Of a stretch of DNA of 64,000 nt, positions 23,909-35,700 are shown piece after piece. The stretch spans positions 166,618,976 through 166,682,975 of the forward strand of contig BTPG01000007.1 in the NCBI GenBank assembly GCA_036245525.1. The letters run 5' to 3'. Each line of letters opens with the position of its first letter. Position 1 is the first letter of the stretch. The position numbers and the translations under genes were made by a program. The notes below the pieces were generated by a model. The model had not been told where the DNA came from. It worked only from the letters and a program-made list of their open reading frames with translations, and ran no database searches. Source of the DNA: Semisulcospira habei. Its lineage: Eukaryota > Mollusca > Gastropoda > Semisulcospiridae.

Positions 23909-25157
23909 TGGATGACGTCACATCATTGGCTAATACAGCGGCAGCTCTGTGTTGAGACGTGGTACTGCTTCTGCCTGCTATCCCACGATCTTGGTTGGAT
24001 CTTCTGATGTTGTCGCCTCGGGGAAGGTCTTTAGAAGGACACCGTATCGCTTTGTGACCTTTCTTTCCACAGAGAAAACATGTCAGGTTCTCCACCGGCT
24101 TATATCTCGGGGTGTCTCTGACATTGTGGATTTCCTCTGCTGGTGCAGAAACACGCTGTGGCTTACTGGACCCGAACTTCATGTTGTGGGCGTCAAGGTA
24201 TCTTTGAGCGAAGTCGGCGAGGGCCTTTAGTGACTGGTCTTTTTGCTCTCTGAGGTGGGCGGCCACGTCCTTAGAACATGCGCTGAAAACTTGTTCTTTG
24301 ATGATGAGGTCGCACAGGTTTTGGTACTCTCTGTTTAGGCCAGCCAGCTCTATCCATTTCTCCAGGTAGCTTCTGATTCTTTCGATGAATAGGCCGGAAG
24401 TTTCTCCTTCTTCAGGCTTGCAGTTCCGAAATCGTCGCCTGTAACCCTCTTCAGTGAAGTCGTACTGTCTCAACAGGGCGGCTTTCAACTGCGTATAATC
24501 TTCGGCTTCCTCTCTTGGTAAGCGAGTGTAAAATTCAAGCGCTTTGCCAGTTAGAAGTGCGCTCAGTTTAATAGCCCAAGTCTCTTGTTTCCAATTGTTG
24601 CTATTTGCGAAGCGCTCGAATCGCTCCAGATAAGCGTCCATCTTATCTGAATTTTCAATGAAAGGTGGAAGTTTTGGCGCACGGGCTGTTTGTTCTCTGC
24701 TGGCTAATACTGTTGCTTCAGAAACCCTCTGGCTCTGTGCCTCAATCTCCATCTGCTTTAGATGAATTTCGTGTTGACGCTGCCTCTCCGCCTCTTCTCG
24801 CTCCTCTTCTCGTTGTTTCTCTGCCTCTCTTTGCTGTTTCTCTGCTTCTCTTCGCTGTTTCTCTGCTTCTTCTGCTTGGATTTCGAGTCTCCTGATTTCA
24901 CGTTCTTTGGCTCTTTCTTCTCTTTCCAGTCTCTCCTTTTCTTCTTTCTCTCGTTTCTTTTCTTCTTTCTCTTCTCTCTCCAGTCTCTCCTTTTCTTCTT
25001 TCTCTCGTTTCTTTTCTTCTTTCTCTTCTCTCTCCAGTCTCTCATTTTCTTCTTTCTCTCGTTTCTTTTTTTCTTTCTCCTCTCTCTCCTTTACAAACCC
25101 TTCGAGTCCACATTCCTTTCCAATTTTCAGGAATGTCTCCATTTCCGATGTCGCCAT
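23901..25157 (-). CDS. Gag of the older Gmr1-like element
   Basis: An open 418-codon frame from the ATG at 25157. The first 120 residues are a Glu/Lys/Arg coiled coil built partly of three 54-bp (18-residue) tandem units (about 24926-25087). A gag core follows (FENSDKMDAYLERFERFA, GKALEFYTRLP), then a CCHC knuckle, CFLCGKKGHKAIRC. Its end overlaps the next frame by 8 nt, suggesting translational frameshifting. Confidence 0.8.
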   Translation of the reverse strand: MATSEMETFLKIGKECGLEGFVKEREEKEKKKREKEENERLEREEKEEKKREKEEKERLEREEKEEKKREKEEKERLEREERAKEREIRRLEIQAEEAEKQRREAEKQQREAEKQREEEREEAERQRQHEIHLKQMEIEAQSQRVSEATVLASREQTARAPKLPPFIENSDKMDAYLERFERFANSNNWKQETWAIKLSALLTGKALEFYTRLPREEAEDYTQLKAALLRQYDFTEEGYRRRFRNCKPEEGETSGLFIERIRSYLEKWIELAGLNREYQNLCDLIIKEQVFSACSKDVAAHLREQKDQSLKALADFAQRYLDAHNMKFGSSKPQRVSAPAEEIHNVRDTPRYKPVENLTCFLCGKKGHKAIRCPSKDLPRGDNIRRSNQDRGIAGRSSTTSQHRAAAVLANDVTSSND

Positions 25158-25713
25158 CTCTGCTTTTCACTGCTGGCTGTTTTCTCCTGCTACCCTTTCC
25201 ACTGAATCAACTGAAGAGGTCCCGTCGGAGGTGCCAAAATGTTACGTGGTGGAGTTGTAGTCGTAGTATGATAAACACACCAGACGCACGCACGTAAGGT
25301 TCTTTAAAATAAACCTCGTTCAGCTGCAATCCGTCACACGTGGCTTAAGGATGTAGACAATACTGGAGTAACAGTTCCAACAATATTTGAATTCAGCGAT
25401 GCGATCACACACAATGCATTTCCAAATGCATCAACACTGATACAAAGTCTCTTCTGCAATGTCCACACTGCCGATATAAAATTTCTCATACACAGCATCT
25501 CTCGCAATAAACTGCGTGTCTCTACAACTGACAAAGCAAGACAATGTACGAACGGGCTTTCCCAGCGCCCTCCTTATATATAACTACCAAATTCCAGAAT
25601 GGTCTACGGAAATCATACAACGCAACCAATCAGAACGAAACACGCAGCCGAAACTCATAAATATTGACAAAGGAAGAATTCTCTAGAAACACTACAACAG
25701 GCTACAAAAATTC

Positions 25714-27211
<1,498 letters not shown>

Positions 27212-27611
27212 GGCTGCTAACTTCAGCTCTAAATTCTAGCGTATAATTAAGTCACATAAAAGTATGGTAACCCCAACATACTCTTCTAGAAGTTACGCGA
27301 TCATTCACAAAACAAAAGAAAGGCTGCTCAATTCACACGCACAGAAAAACAAAATGTAGCGAAAAGTTACGAACTGTTGCCAGCTACTAGACGTCACACA
27401 TACGAGGTCACTAGACAGTGCGACATTTCTAGAACGTTCTGAACTAAAGTTAACGTATCATAACGAAGTGAATTCCGCTCTGCGCGACCAAAAGAAAAAG
27501 TTACTTAAAAAGATACGTGAATCATAACCATGATAGCTCAAAAAAATATCGGATCGTTTCCTACGATAAACACATGTATGCTCTCACGGGATAACACAAC
27601 CACAATCGTAA

Positions 27612-27613
<2 letters not shown>

Positions 27614-27689
<76 letters not shown>
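27614..27689 (+). repeat. (GT)n, other half of the split tract
   Basis: GT units begin directly after the LTR end CGTAACA. Confidence 0.9.
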
Positions 27690-27692
<3 letters not shown>

Positions 27693-27808
27693 AGATTTTA
27701 GTCTTAGTAACTGACATCAAGACAAATTCCAATGTTTTTATTGTTTTGTATATGGAAACATATGGCAATAAACTTCTTATCTTATATATTTTATCTTATC
27801 TTATATAA
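27614..27808 (+). mobile_element. 3' end of the non-LTR element displaced by the LTR insertion
   Basis: The (GT)n tract broken at 19052 resumes here and is followed by a short 3' region with AATAAACTTCTTATC and a terminal TCTTA repeat, as expected for the tail of a non-LTR element. Joined with 15960-19051 it accounts for the flanks of the LTR element. Confidence 0.65.
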
Positions 27809-27861
27809 TCAGTCAATTGTGGAAAGGGTTGTGTAAATTGATTTGAATACAATCAAGCAGC

Positions 27862-28056
27862 TTAACTCATTGTGTCCCAGGTACCAAATCCCCACCTTTT
27901 GAGTTGTCCTCTGAGAACTGAATTACAATGCAGGAGACAGATCGGCCATGATAGTTCAAGTGTGGTGCCAAAATAGCTTGGCTATTCTGGCACCACCCTT
28001 GAACTCTCATGGTCGAGCCATATCTGGCTGTCGTGTGTCGGGACTGAATGAGTTAA
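27862..28056. repeat. Family A foldback element (copy 6, AATAG subtype)
   Basis: TTAACTCATTGTGTCCC to GGACTGAATGAGTTAA. The core uses CCAAAATAGC/GCTATTCTGG rather than GATTAGC, and the loop has collapsed. Confidence 0.75.
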
Positions 28057-28075
28057 TTCACGTCGATACACATCG

Positions 28076-28126
28076 TTAACCCTTCGGCCGTCGCTGATTC
28101 CTGCAGGACCGCCACTAAAAGGGTTA
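28076..28126. repeat. Family C foldback element (copy 2, shortened)
   Basis: TTAACCCTTCGGCCGTCG to AAAAGGGTTA keeps the ends and ATTCCTGCAGGA but has lost most of the right stem. Confidence 0.6.
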
Positions 28127-28288
28127 CTGAGCAGAATATGCTTTGTGAAGCTGCTGTCTTTTCTACTCCCCTCCTCCCCCCCCCACCCCCACCCCGCATT
28201 CCTCCATCCCACCCCACTCGAAAAAGGGTCTCAAAACAAAGAAGCAAGTCTACGGCAATTCGCTGATTATCTTGTCAGTGTGAAGAAG

Positions 28289-28463
28289 CATAGGGGCTCG
28301 ATGACAGTAGCTTTGACTAATGCAAATACACTGCGCCACCGCGTGCGCGCCAGCGCCTATACTAAGCTCAAGACAAAACTTGAGCTTAGTATAGGCGCTG
28401 GCGCGCACGCGGTGGCGCAGTGGATTTGCATTAGTCCAAAGCTACTGTCATCGAGCCCCTATG
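28289..28463. mobile_element. Perfect hAT-like foldback element with 8-bp target duplication
   Basis: CATAGGGGCTCGATGACAG to CTGTCATCGAGCCCCTATG, 175 bp, pairs nearly without mismatch along about 85 bp per arm. The direct repeat TGAAGAAG occurs at 28281-28288 and 28464-28471. An 8-bp duplication and YAGGGG-like ends fit the hAT superfamily. It has no coding capacity. Confidence 0.85.
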
Positions 28464-28620
28464 TGAAGAAGTTATCCGGCTCTGGGGCATTTTACGTTTG
28501 GCAGTCACCTTTTGGTCTCGAGTTCTTTTTGAAGGAAAACTATGTCAGTCTCAGCATTCCGCGCTCCAGTAAGTTACCGCGGTATAGGACGCGCACGGCT
28601 CTCGCCGTGAGACAACCACC

Positions 28621-28685
28621 CAGTGCGTGCAAAGGACATCGGGCTGACGTCGGCCGCCATTGGCCCGCGCACAGTGTGCCGGCCT
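28621..28685. repeat. Family E palindrome, half copy
   Basis: AGTGCGTGCAAAGGACATC, then GGCTGACGTCGGCCGCCAT and TGGCCCGCGCACAGTGTG: the left half and tip only. Confidence 0.6.
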
Positions 28686-28948
28686 CAATGATAATGCCAG
28701 GACTCATTCGATTCGTCTAGCAACGCACACCCGTCAGACGCCTTTAGCTGCAGTACGTGAGAAACAAAGGGTTCATTTACACTGCGGTGACGCCGGGAAA
28801 ACCCTCTGACCTTATATTGATGGATCACAAGATGCTGTTCTTATATATTTAGAGCACTTGATGACTGGAGATGCAGTTTCCTGTTTTGTTTATCAGTTCT
28901 TCGACAGATTCTTCCATCGTACGAGTGTGAACGCAAGAGTTTCACTGA

Positions 28949-29027
28949 TTAACACATTCGAGGCGTGCCGCCTCGGATACGCGGCATAAGCCGCGTATCC
29001 GGAGGCGGCACGTCTCGAATGAGTTAA
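28949..29027. repeat. Family D foldback element (copy 2)
   Basis: TTAACACATTCGAGGCG to CGTCTCGAATGAGTTAA; a close match to the copy at 10844. Confidence 0.8.
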
Positions 29028-29185
29028 TTTATCAGTGTGACACAAAAAGAAAAACAAAGAAGCCAAAATGACAAAGTACAGATGGAATACAATAACAGTT
29101 AAATGAAATATAAAAATGATTAAATGATAAATGATTAAAACAAATTAAAGAAAACAGTATCAAACGACAACAACAAAACCAAATA

Positions 29186-29353
29186 GGTCCTGGTAAATCA
29201 AAGTGGCACAGTTGGAGTGCGCCTGAGTTGATCAGTGTTTAGGTCGTACTCCATAGGCAATAGATTTCCCTGTCTTCCATAACCCGCCCGGCAGGGCCGT
29301 CCATGATCGGCCTCGGTGCTGTGGACGTTAAACCCGAACTAACCAACCAACCA
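29186..29353 (+). mobile_element. SINE-like repeat with AACC tail
   Basis: GGTCCTGGTAAATCAAAGTGG ... GCCTGAGTTGATCAGTG ... GTGCTGTGGACGTTAAACCC ends in an AACCAACCAACC tail. It resembles the copy at 15726. Both share the CGTTAAACC plus A/C-rich tail design of the short repeat at 6085. Confidence 0.6.
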
Positions 29354-29657
29354 GTTTACACTGCTGCTTATATGTGGGCTTTCGCAGAGACTCTTCAAAA
29401 AAAAAGGAAGGTTGATCTGTTATTTAGCAGGTCTCAGATTGTGAAATGGGCATCAGTTATTGTTTGTTCCGGCTTAGGTATTTTTTTATTTTTTTTTCAT
29501 AACGGCGTACACTTGCTTGTGCGTTGACACGGCGTGGTCGAGTCACGCGGAGCCTGGTGCGTCTCGTGACGGCCTATCAGTACTGAGATCGGTGTTCCGG
29601 CCGTACAGAAAGTTGAAAGTCGGCGCCAACATTTCCAGACCGCAAATTCCTGTCAGT

Positions 29658-29887
29658 TTAACCCCTTGGGTGCCAGTGATCGGGAACTCCGCGTCTGAAA
29701 ATAACTCCACACTGACCGACATTCGCGTGAACAAACACAGATGTAAATGGGATTTAAAAAAGAAAAGAATACATGACTAACAAGAGACAGAAACCCTCAT
29801 GAGCCCCCGCGACTGCGGGGGCTCATGAGGGTTTATGTCTCTTGCAGCTGGGTAGCGTTCGCCTGGCCCCGGCAGTTAAGGCGTTAA
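29658..29887. repeat. Family B foldback element (copy 7)
   Basis: TTAACCCCTTGGGTGCCAG to GGCAGTTAAGGCGTTAA with a strong core (29770-29850) and a CCCCCGCGACTGCGGGGG tip. Confidence 0.75.
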
Positions 29888-30027
29888 CCCCTAATTATCA
29901 CTGATCTCCAGTCGCGACTGACGTCACTGCCATCGATGGACTGGGCTCCGGCGTGGCCGCATGACGCCAGTGTTTTCGTGTCGCGTGATACCGCGGATAT
30001 GTTCACTAGCTGCACCATCCTTGCAAA

Positions 30028-30083
30028 GCAAAAGCTCCTCGGGCCGTCATCGGCCCGAATGCTTTTGCTCACTGCGGTCCGGG
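30028..30083. repeat. Family E-like palindrome
   Basis: GCAAAAGCTCCTCGGGCC / GGCCCGAATGCTTTTGC with a GTCATC tip resembles the outer arms of family E. Flanking GACGTCACTGCCATCG repeats inverted at 30090. Confidence 0.5.
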
Positions 30084-30219
30084 TCCAGACCGCGATGACG
30101 TCAGTCCTCAATCCCAGACCTCATGCTAGACACCACCAGTTGTAATCAGTCTTGTGCTGATTAAGTCGCGTTGGTTGGTTGGGTGTTTCAGGGTGAAGGG
30201 GTCAGTTTCGCTAAGATGA

Positions 30220-30280
30220 TGATGATGATGACGAAAATGCTGCTGCTGCTGCTGATGATAATAATAATAATAATAATTTG
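30220..30280 (+). repeat. (GAT)n, (GCT)n and (AAT)n triplet runs
   Basis: Short adjacent runs of GAT, GCT and AAT triplets. Confidence 0.8.
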
Positions 30281-30309
30281 TTGTTGAATCAATAATTTTG
30301 CATACAGTC

Positions 30310-31265
30310 TTAGTCAGCTAAACGAGTAGCCAGTCACCGAATAAAAATTGACAGGCAAAACTTACGTAACAATCAGCATCTCCCTTCCACACTTTCCCAA
30401 CTGGCTGCCCTCTTTCACCCCCCCCCCATCCCCACCCCTCCCGCCACTTCAACCCTCCCCTCCCCAGGGTCGGATCTGGGGGTAGGGGGATTCCAGGGTC
30501 CCTCCCCTCCCCCCCCCCCCACGTTGTTTGATATTTTGGGCAAATGGTGAGTCTTAACACGCACGCGCCTTTTCTCTCTTCGATTTTTTCGGCCCCTGGA
30601 AGCAAAGTTTAGCGTCGGGGAGGCCTTTAGTATGTGGTTGATGGTTCCAAACAAAATGTTGGAAACCCCCCTCGAGGTAACTGATCCGCCCCTGCTCCCC
30701 AACCCCCAGCCCCTTTCCCGCCCCTCCCCCCCTGTTCCCCCCCCTCACCCCCGGGAAGTGGTTGCAAAGAAAGACCCTAAGGAAAAATGTTGCTTGAACT
30801 GGAACAGGTCAGCACTTACTTGTCATCCAAAAAGCAAAGCATTCTTTGCGTTCTGAATAACAAAGACGTTCTGACTCGTGTTTTGGGACATCAGGGGTAA
30901 AGAGCCGTAAGGTCCTAAATCACAGACCAACAGACACGTATTTTGTTATCAATCCAATTCCCTCTCTCTAGTTTCCCTTCAATGCCAGACTGTCGGATAC
31001 TGACCAATCATCATCATGTCAGTTGTGGTTTTCATGGATAGGGTCTGATTGGTTGAGGCGCCGAGCTATTCAGTTCACTATCCTTACCTTGAACTATTGT
31101 GATCCATCAAGAGGCACGAAGCTGACTATATTCTACGTGTCAGTCCGTGTTTTTTTTTTTTTTTTTTTTTTTAATGTATGGCTTATAGCATTCTCATTTC
31201 GATTCTCTTACTCACAGGCTGACTGCGGTCGTAGTCAGCCCGAAATATAGACATCCAGTTCACGC
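30310..31265. other. No gene seen
   Basis: C-rich and pyrimidine-rich stretches (30410-30530, 30690-30760) and a T19 run (about 31151). A family G half-site is at 30903-30943. No exon found. Confidence 0.5.
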
Positions 31266-31267
31266 GA

Positions 31268-31497
31268 TTAACCACTTCGCTGCCGACAAAAAGGTGAACA
31301 CGATCCAACTGCAAGAGACATAGATCCTCATGAGCCCCCGCGAATGCGGGGGCTCATGAGGATCTATGCCTCTTGCCGAGACCAGTTTGTATCAATGGTT
31401 CTTGGACGGTGTTTGGCTTTCGGTCGTTGAATGAAGAAAGATTTCAGAAACGAAAGTTGCACGTACGGCGTACGTGCACTGGCAGTGAAGGGGTTAA
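31268..31497. repeat. Family B foldback element (copy 8)
   Basis: TTAACCACTTCGCTGCC to GGCAGTGAAGGGGTTAA. The core at 31312-31380 pairs AAGAGACATAGATCCTCATG with its complement around CCCCGCGAATGCGGGG. Confidence 0.8.
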
Positions 31498-31499
31498 TT

Positions 31500-32138
31500 C
31501 TGCACTGATCTCCTAAAGCCAGTGTGTCCATTGTTTGAGAAAAGGGATTAAAAAAAAAAATTCTATATCAATAAAAATCTCGCCTTTTCTAAAAAAACAA
31601 AACAACAAAAACAATTCCTGTTTTTTATGCCAAATAACGGTAAATTGCTAAGAAGACAATTTCAATGTTCGCCACTGGATGTGAAAGAGAGATAAACTAG
31701 GGGTCTGCCGAGAGCAAAAGCCTTCTAGAATCAAGTGCTATCCAATTAGCTCTCAAGGTCAATAAGTTAGACAAGTGCTCAGTGAAACTCCACTTACGAC
31801 AAGCTCGTATTATTGTCTGCGGAATGCTTTAAAGGAGCATAGTGCCATCTCATATATATTATATTATATATGGGAAAATACCAATAAGACTGATGGTATG
31901 GCTTGCAAGTACGATTTGTCTTTCTACTGACTAGCTCCGACTTCTTGCCGGATGATTTCAAACAGTATGTTTATGATTATTTTGAGCAAATCCTACGCAC
32001 AGATCTTTGGTAAGCAATAATGTAATATAAAAATGTGAATGGCATTTATATAATAAAAGGTTATACATTTTATTTATTTGTCTCTTTTACAATAAGACCA
32101 CAAGCAAAACAGCAAGCAAAGACAGCATCATCAATAAA

Positions 32139-32140
<2 letters not shown>
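31500..32140. other. Upstream region of the orphan gene, no element identified
   Basis: AT-rich sequence with a short ATATATTATATTATATAT palindrome at about 31852. No coding pattern. Distal regulatory sites for the orphan gene may lie here, but none is recognisable. Confidence 0.45.

Positions 32141-32143
<3 letters not shown>

Positions 32144-32222
<79 letters not shown>
32144..32222 (+). repeat. (GA)n microsatellite
   Basis: About 40 GA units, roughly 280 bp upstream of the TATA box of the orphan gene. Confidence 0.95.
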
Positions 32223-32225
<3 letters not shown>

Positions 32226-32244
32226 CGCGTTAACTCACATTGTT

Positions 32245-32305
32245 TTAACCGTTTGGCTGTCAGCAGAACGTTTTGTCGCGATTATTCCTGTAGGAATGAC
32301 CAGGG
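32245..32305. repeat. Family C half element (copy 3)
   Basis: TTAACCGTTTGGCTGTC ... TTTTGTCGCGATTATTCCTG: the left half and tip of family C. The right half is missing. Confidence 0.55.
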
Positions 32306-32324
32306 CAACCATATTGTATTTCAG

Positions 32325-32382
32325 TTAGTTATTTGGGTTTAACGCCGAGCAGGCGACTAAGGCCATCTCACGGCAGTTTAAA
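32325..32382 (-). mobile_element. Short SINE tail
   Basis: AGTTAGTTATTTGGGTTTAA, then CGCCGAGCAGGCGACTAAGG, is the reverse complement of the unit at 6085. It lies about 120 bp upstream of the TATA box of the orphan secreted-protein gene. Confidence 0.6.
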
Positions 32383-32503
32383 GAACAATTCCTTCACAAG
32401 AAACATATGATATGCTCCTTAAACAGCCTTATTGCGTTCCAGTTATATCGTATTTCGCACGCTCCTATAGCATATGGTCACTGCTAGGTCCCTCTTGTCT
32501 AAG

Positions 32504-32510
32504 TATAAAT
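32504..32510 (+). promoter_or_regulatory. TATA box of the orphan secreted-protein gene
   Basis: A TATAAAT motif stands about 190 bp before the ATG at 32698. It is followed by GC-richer, repeat-free sequence compatible with a 5' untranslated region, so transcription probably starts near 32535. No upstream intron is needed to reach the start codon. The call rests on the motif and its spacing only. Confidence 0.5.
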
Positions 32511-32697
32511 AAGGGCTCACTTGTATGGGAGCTTTACTGGAGCAGCTGATTAGCCACATTAGTCACATCTCGTCTATCGGGTCACTCTACTCTTGAATTG
32601 CCGCAACTCTTCATCACTTTGGGTCAGAGCGCCCGAAACTAAGTATTCTCGGTGACTGAGAGATTGTCTTTGTGACTAGGAGGTTTTGTTCTTCGAA

Positions 32698-32790
32698 ATG
32701 AAAGTTCAAGTCGTGGTTTTGGTTCTTGTTGCTATGGCAACAGTTGCCATGGCTGGACGGAGACGCTGGAAGAAGAAGCATCGGTGCAAT
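32698..32790 (+). CDS. Orphan secreted protein, exon 1 (signal peptide)
   Basis: This exon has 31 codons from the ATG to CGGTGCAAT, followed by a strong donor GTAAGTATT (phase 0). It encodes a signal peptide with a valine/alanine-rich core and then a basic stretch. It is the first ATG after the TATA box with a signal-peptide reading frame. Confidence 0.75.
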
Positions 32791-35700
32791 GTAAGTATTA
32801 TTTGTGCTCGTCTAAAATTTAAGTACGTTTTTCTCAGTAGGAAAATGTGCCATGAAATATATTATTACATAAATGACTCTGAGATTGGCTTGGATTATAA
32901 GATATTAAAAAAACCGAAAACAAACAAACAAACAAACAAACAAACAAACAAACAAACAAACAAACAAACAAACAAACGAACAAACAAACAAACAAACAAA
33001 CAAACAAACAATTAAACAAACAACCCATTGTTTTCATTTAACAAAACCGGAACTGTTCCATCATAAGCGGTTAATAAATACAAAAGAAATTCACAACAAT
33101 CAAAGAAACGGTATTTACTTGCTTGGCGATCAATCGTCTGAAGTCTGAGTGTGGACACCAACATGGCCGGGGTGATTCACCCATTTAATGCCAGAGGACT
33201 CAGATTCTGGTTTTGAAATCATTGTGAAAGATCCCCAGACGTCAACGGACCATGGGCCACGGACAAACTGGTATCAGCAGGAATCATGGTGTCATCATGA
33301 TGTACACCTCTTGCATTTGGGCGCGGTTAAAGTTTTGTCTGGATAGTGAAGGGGATAATGCGACCTGCTCGCGTCAGTAAAGGGTGGATAGTTCGCAATA
33401 TGTCAATATTCTGAGTACGTCTGGCTATAATGCTGGACAAACGGGCTAACTTCACTTACCAAGTTTGAAAATGGTGAAACGAAAGACTTTTCGCCACAAA
33501 CGGACGCAGATTGTGTACGTCATTCTAAGATCCCCAGCCGTCAGTGCAACAGGATACAACTGAAGTTCTTTCAGCAATAGGCATAGATCCTCATGAGCCC
33601 CCGCACTTGCGGGGGAGCTCATGAAGATCTATACCGATGCATTTGGGTGCACGTGATGGTCGAGTCAATCCTTCTTTGCAGTAAACTGGTTAAAAGCTGT
33701 CACACACGTAATCTTCTCGCCATGGTGGGTCAGTCATCCTCGAATTACTTAGCCCACGAATGCAAATGAACAACACGGTCGGGTAATCACTTTTTTGGGT
33801 CGGGATTTCAGGATGAGACCAGCCAAACAGGCCTGATGTTCCGGTGGACCAGATCAGGACTGGGAGAGGACGGACTGCGCACGACTTACGGGGAGGAGGC
33901 CTTCGCGCCGGCTGGCCAGAACATCGCTTACAAATACCCTACTGACCGCATGCTGATGAACTTGGGTCTGCAGAAGGCGAAAGTGTTGTATGACTACTCA
34001 ACTGAAGACCCTGTAAGCATTTGTGTGGATCCCGTACCATATGCGGGGAGTACTCACCGGTTAGAAGCACTCGTTCACTTCTATTGAACTCCGTACTCCC
34101 TGAGGATGAAATTGTCTAATTTTTGTAGATATCCTCTGAGGTCTGTATCACAGTTCTGGAGACAGATCGACCATGATATTTCAAGGTTGGTGTCAGAATA
34201 GCTTGGCGCCTGTAGGCGCCAAGCTATTATGACACCAATCTTGAAATATCATGGACAATCCCGCACATCCTGTCGTAGTCTTTCTGGGCTTTTTGGGTTA
34301 AACGACCTGCTCTGGTGTACGCCACCAGTACACTTCCATATGAATGATACGTTGAACATCTCATTTAAATTTAAGCGTACTTGTGGCGTACTCCCCGAGT
34401 GGGCCTATCTGATGAGTACTCCAGTAAATAGTACGGGTTGTTGTTTTATTGTTGTTGTTTTCAAATAATAATTACAAATGTGTGCTGACCTGTGATTTTG
34501 GACCTTACGGCAGACCAGCCCATTTTTGTGCAACTGATCGACAGCTACAAACTGCTTACGTTCAAATAAAAATTTACACATGTGTGTTGATTAGCCAGAA
34601 TGCGATTGTGGACCTATTGGCTCTGGGATGTAAACTAACAGGTACAGTATAAATCATAGTCCAAAACACTCTTGTAAAGAAACACGCGAAAAGACACATT
34701 GTAAGGAGATAGCGCTATAATCAATTAATTAACACACACTATGCAAGTTTGGCGGTGAAAGAGTTTATTAATTATTTAATTGATTGATCGATTGATTAAT
34801 GAATGAATGAATCAATGTATTATATGACATCGATTGGATTATTATTACAGGTTGCTGTAATCCGCCTTGGCAGGACAGGCTGGGGCCCATGCGTCATCGT
34901 GGATCCAGAGTTCGATACTTACGATGAGCTTATTCAAGCACTGGCTAGTCGCAATGTAAGTTTTCTCCTTAACTCATTCAGCGCGGACACACCACAGCAA
35001 GACATGGATCGAGCATGATAGTTCAAGGGTGGTGCCAGAATAGCTTGGCGCCAATAAGCGCCAAGCTATTCTGGCACCACCCTGGAACTATCATGCGCGA
35101 TCCGCTGTCTCTAGAATTGTAATGCAGTCCTTCAGATGGCAACTTCAAACGTTGGGGATTTCGGTCCTCGGGGAGGCGGAATGTGTTAAGCCTGTGTTGT
35201 GCGTGTTAATCCTGACTTTACTGACAGTAGTAGTGTTGAGACGTTTGCCTCCGAGATCACGATTTATCAAAATGTCGAGATGACCTGATAAAGGTCGCGA
35301 TAGCCAGTTCAATCTGCAGGTAGCTCACATTTCTCATGAGCCAATCAACATTACGCCATCCGTTTTAAGTGCAAAGCAGGTGCTCATGAGACTCTGTGTC
35401 TTTTGCTGACAAAAAAATAAGAAATGACAGTGTACACTGAAATTTGCACCGTCGACTTTTTCAGATCATACGCCTACGTAAAAATGTGTCCCATGTATAT
35501 TGACGAGCAAAAGAAATGCAACATTTTGGAATCATCGGAAACACTTTAGTGTGTGATGTAGTAAACACTTTAGTGTTTCCGATGATTCCAAAAATGTCGC
35601 ATTTCTTTTGCTCGTCAGGATAATTTGTCTATGCTTAAATGAGTAGGGCCAACCAGGTTAGCCCATTCGCGGCCAGCCGCACTCCGGGTGCGCGGCATAA

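Noticed and set aside
24762..25260. Plus-strand Ser/Leu/Phe-rich frames
   Set aside because: Antisense to the Glu/Lys-rich coiled coil of gag.
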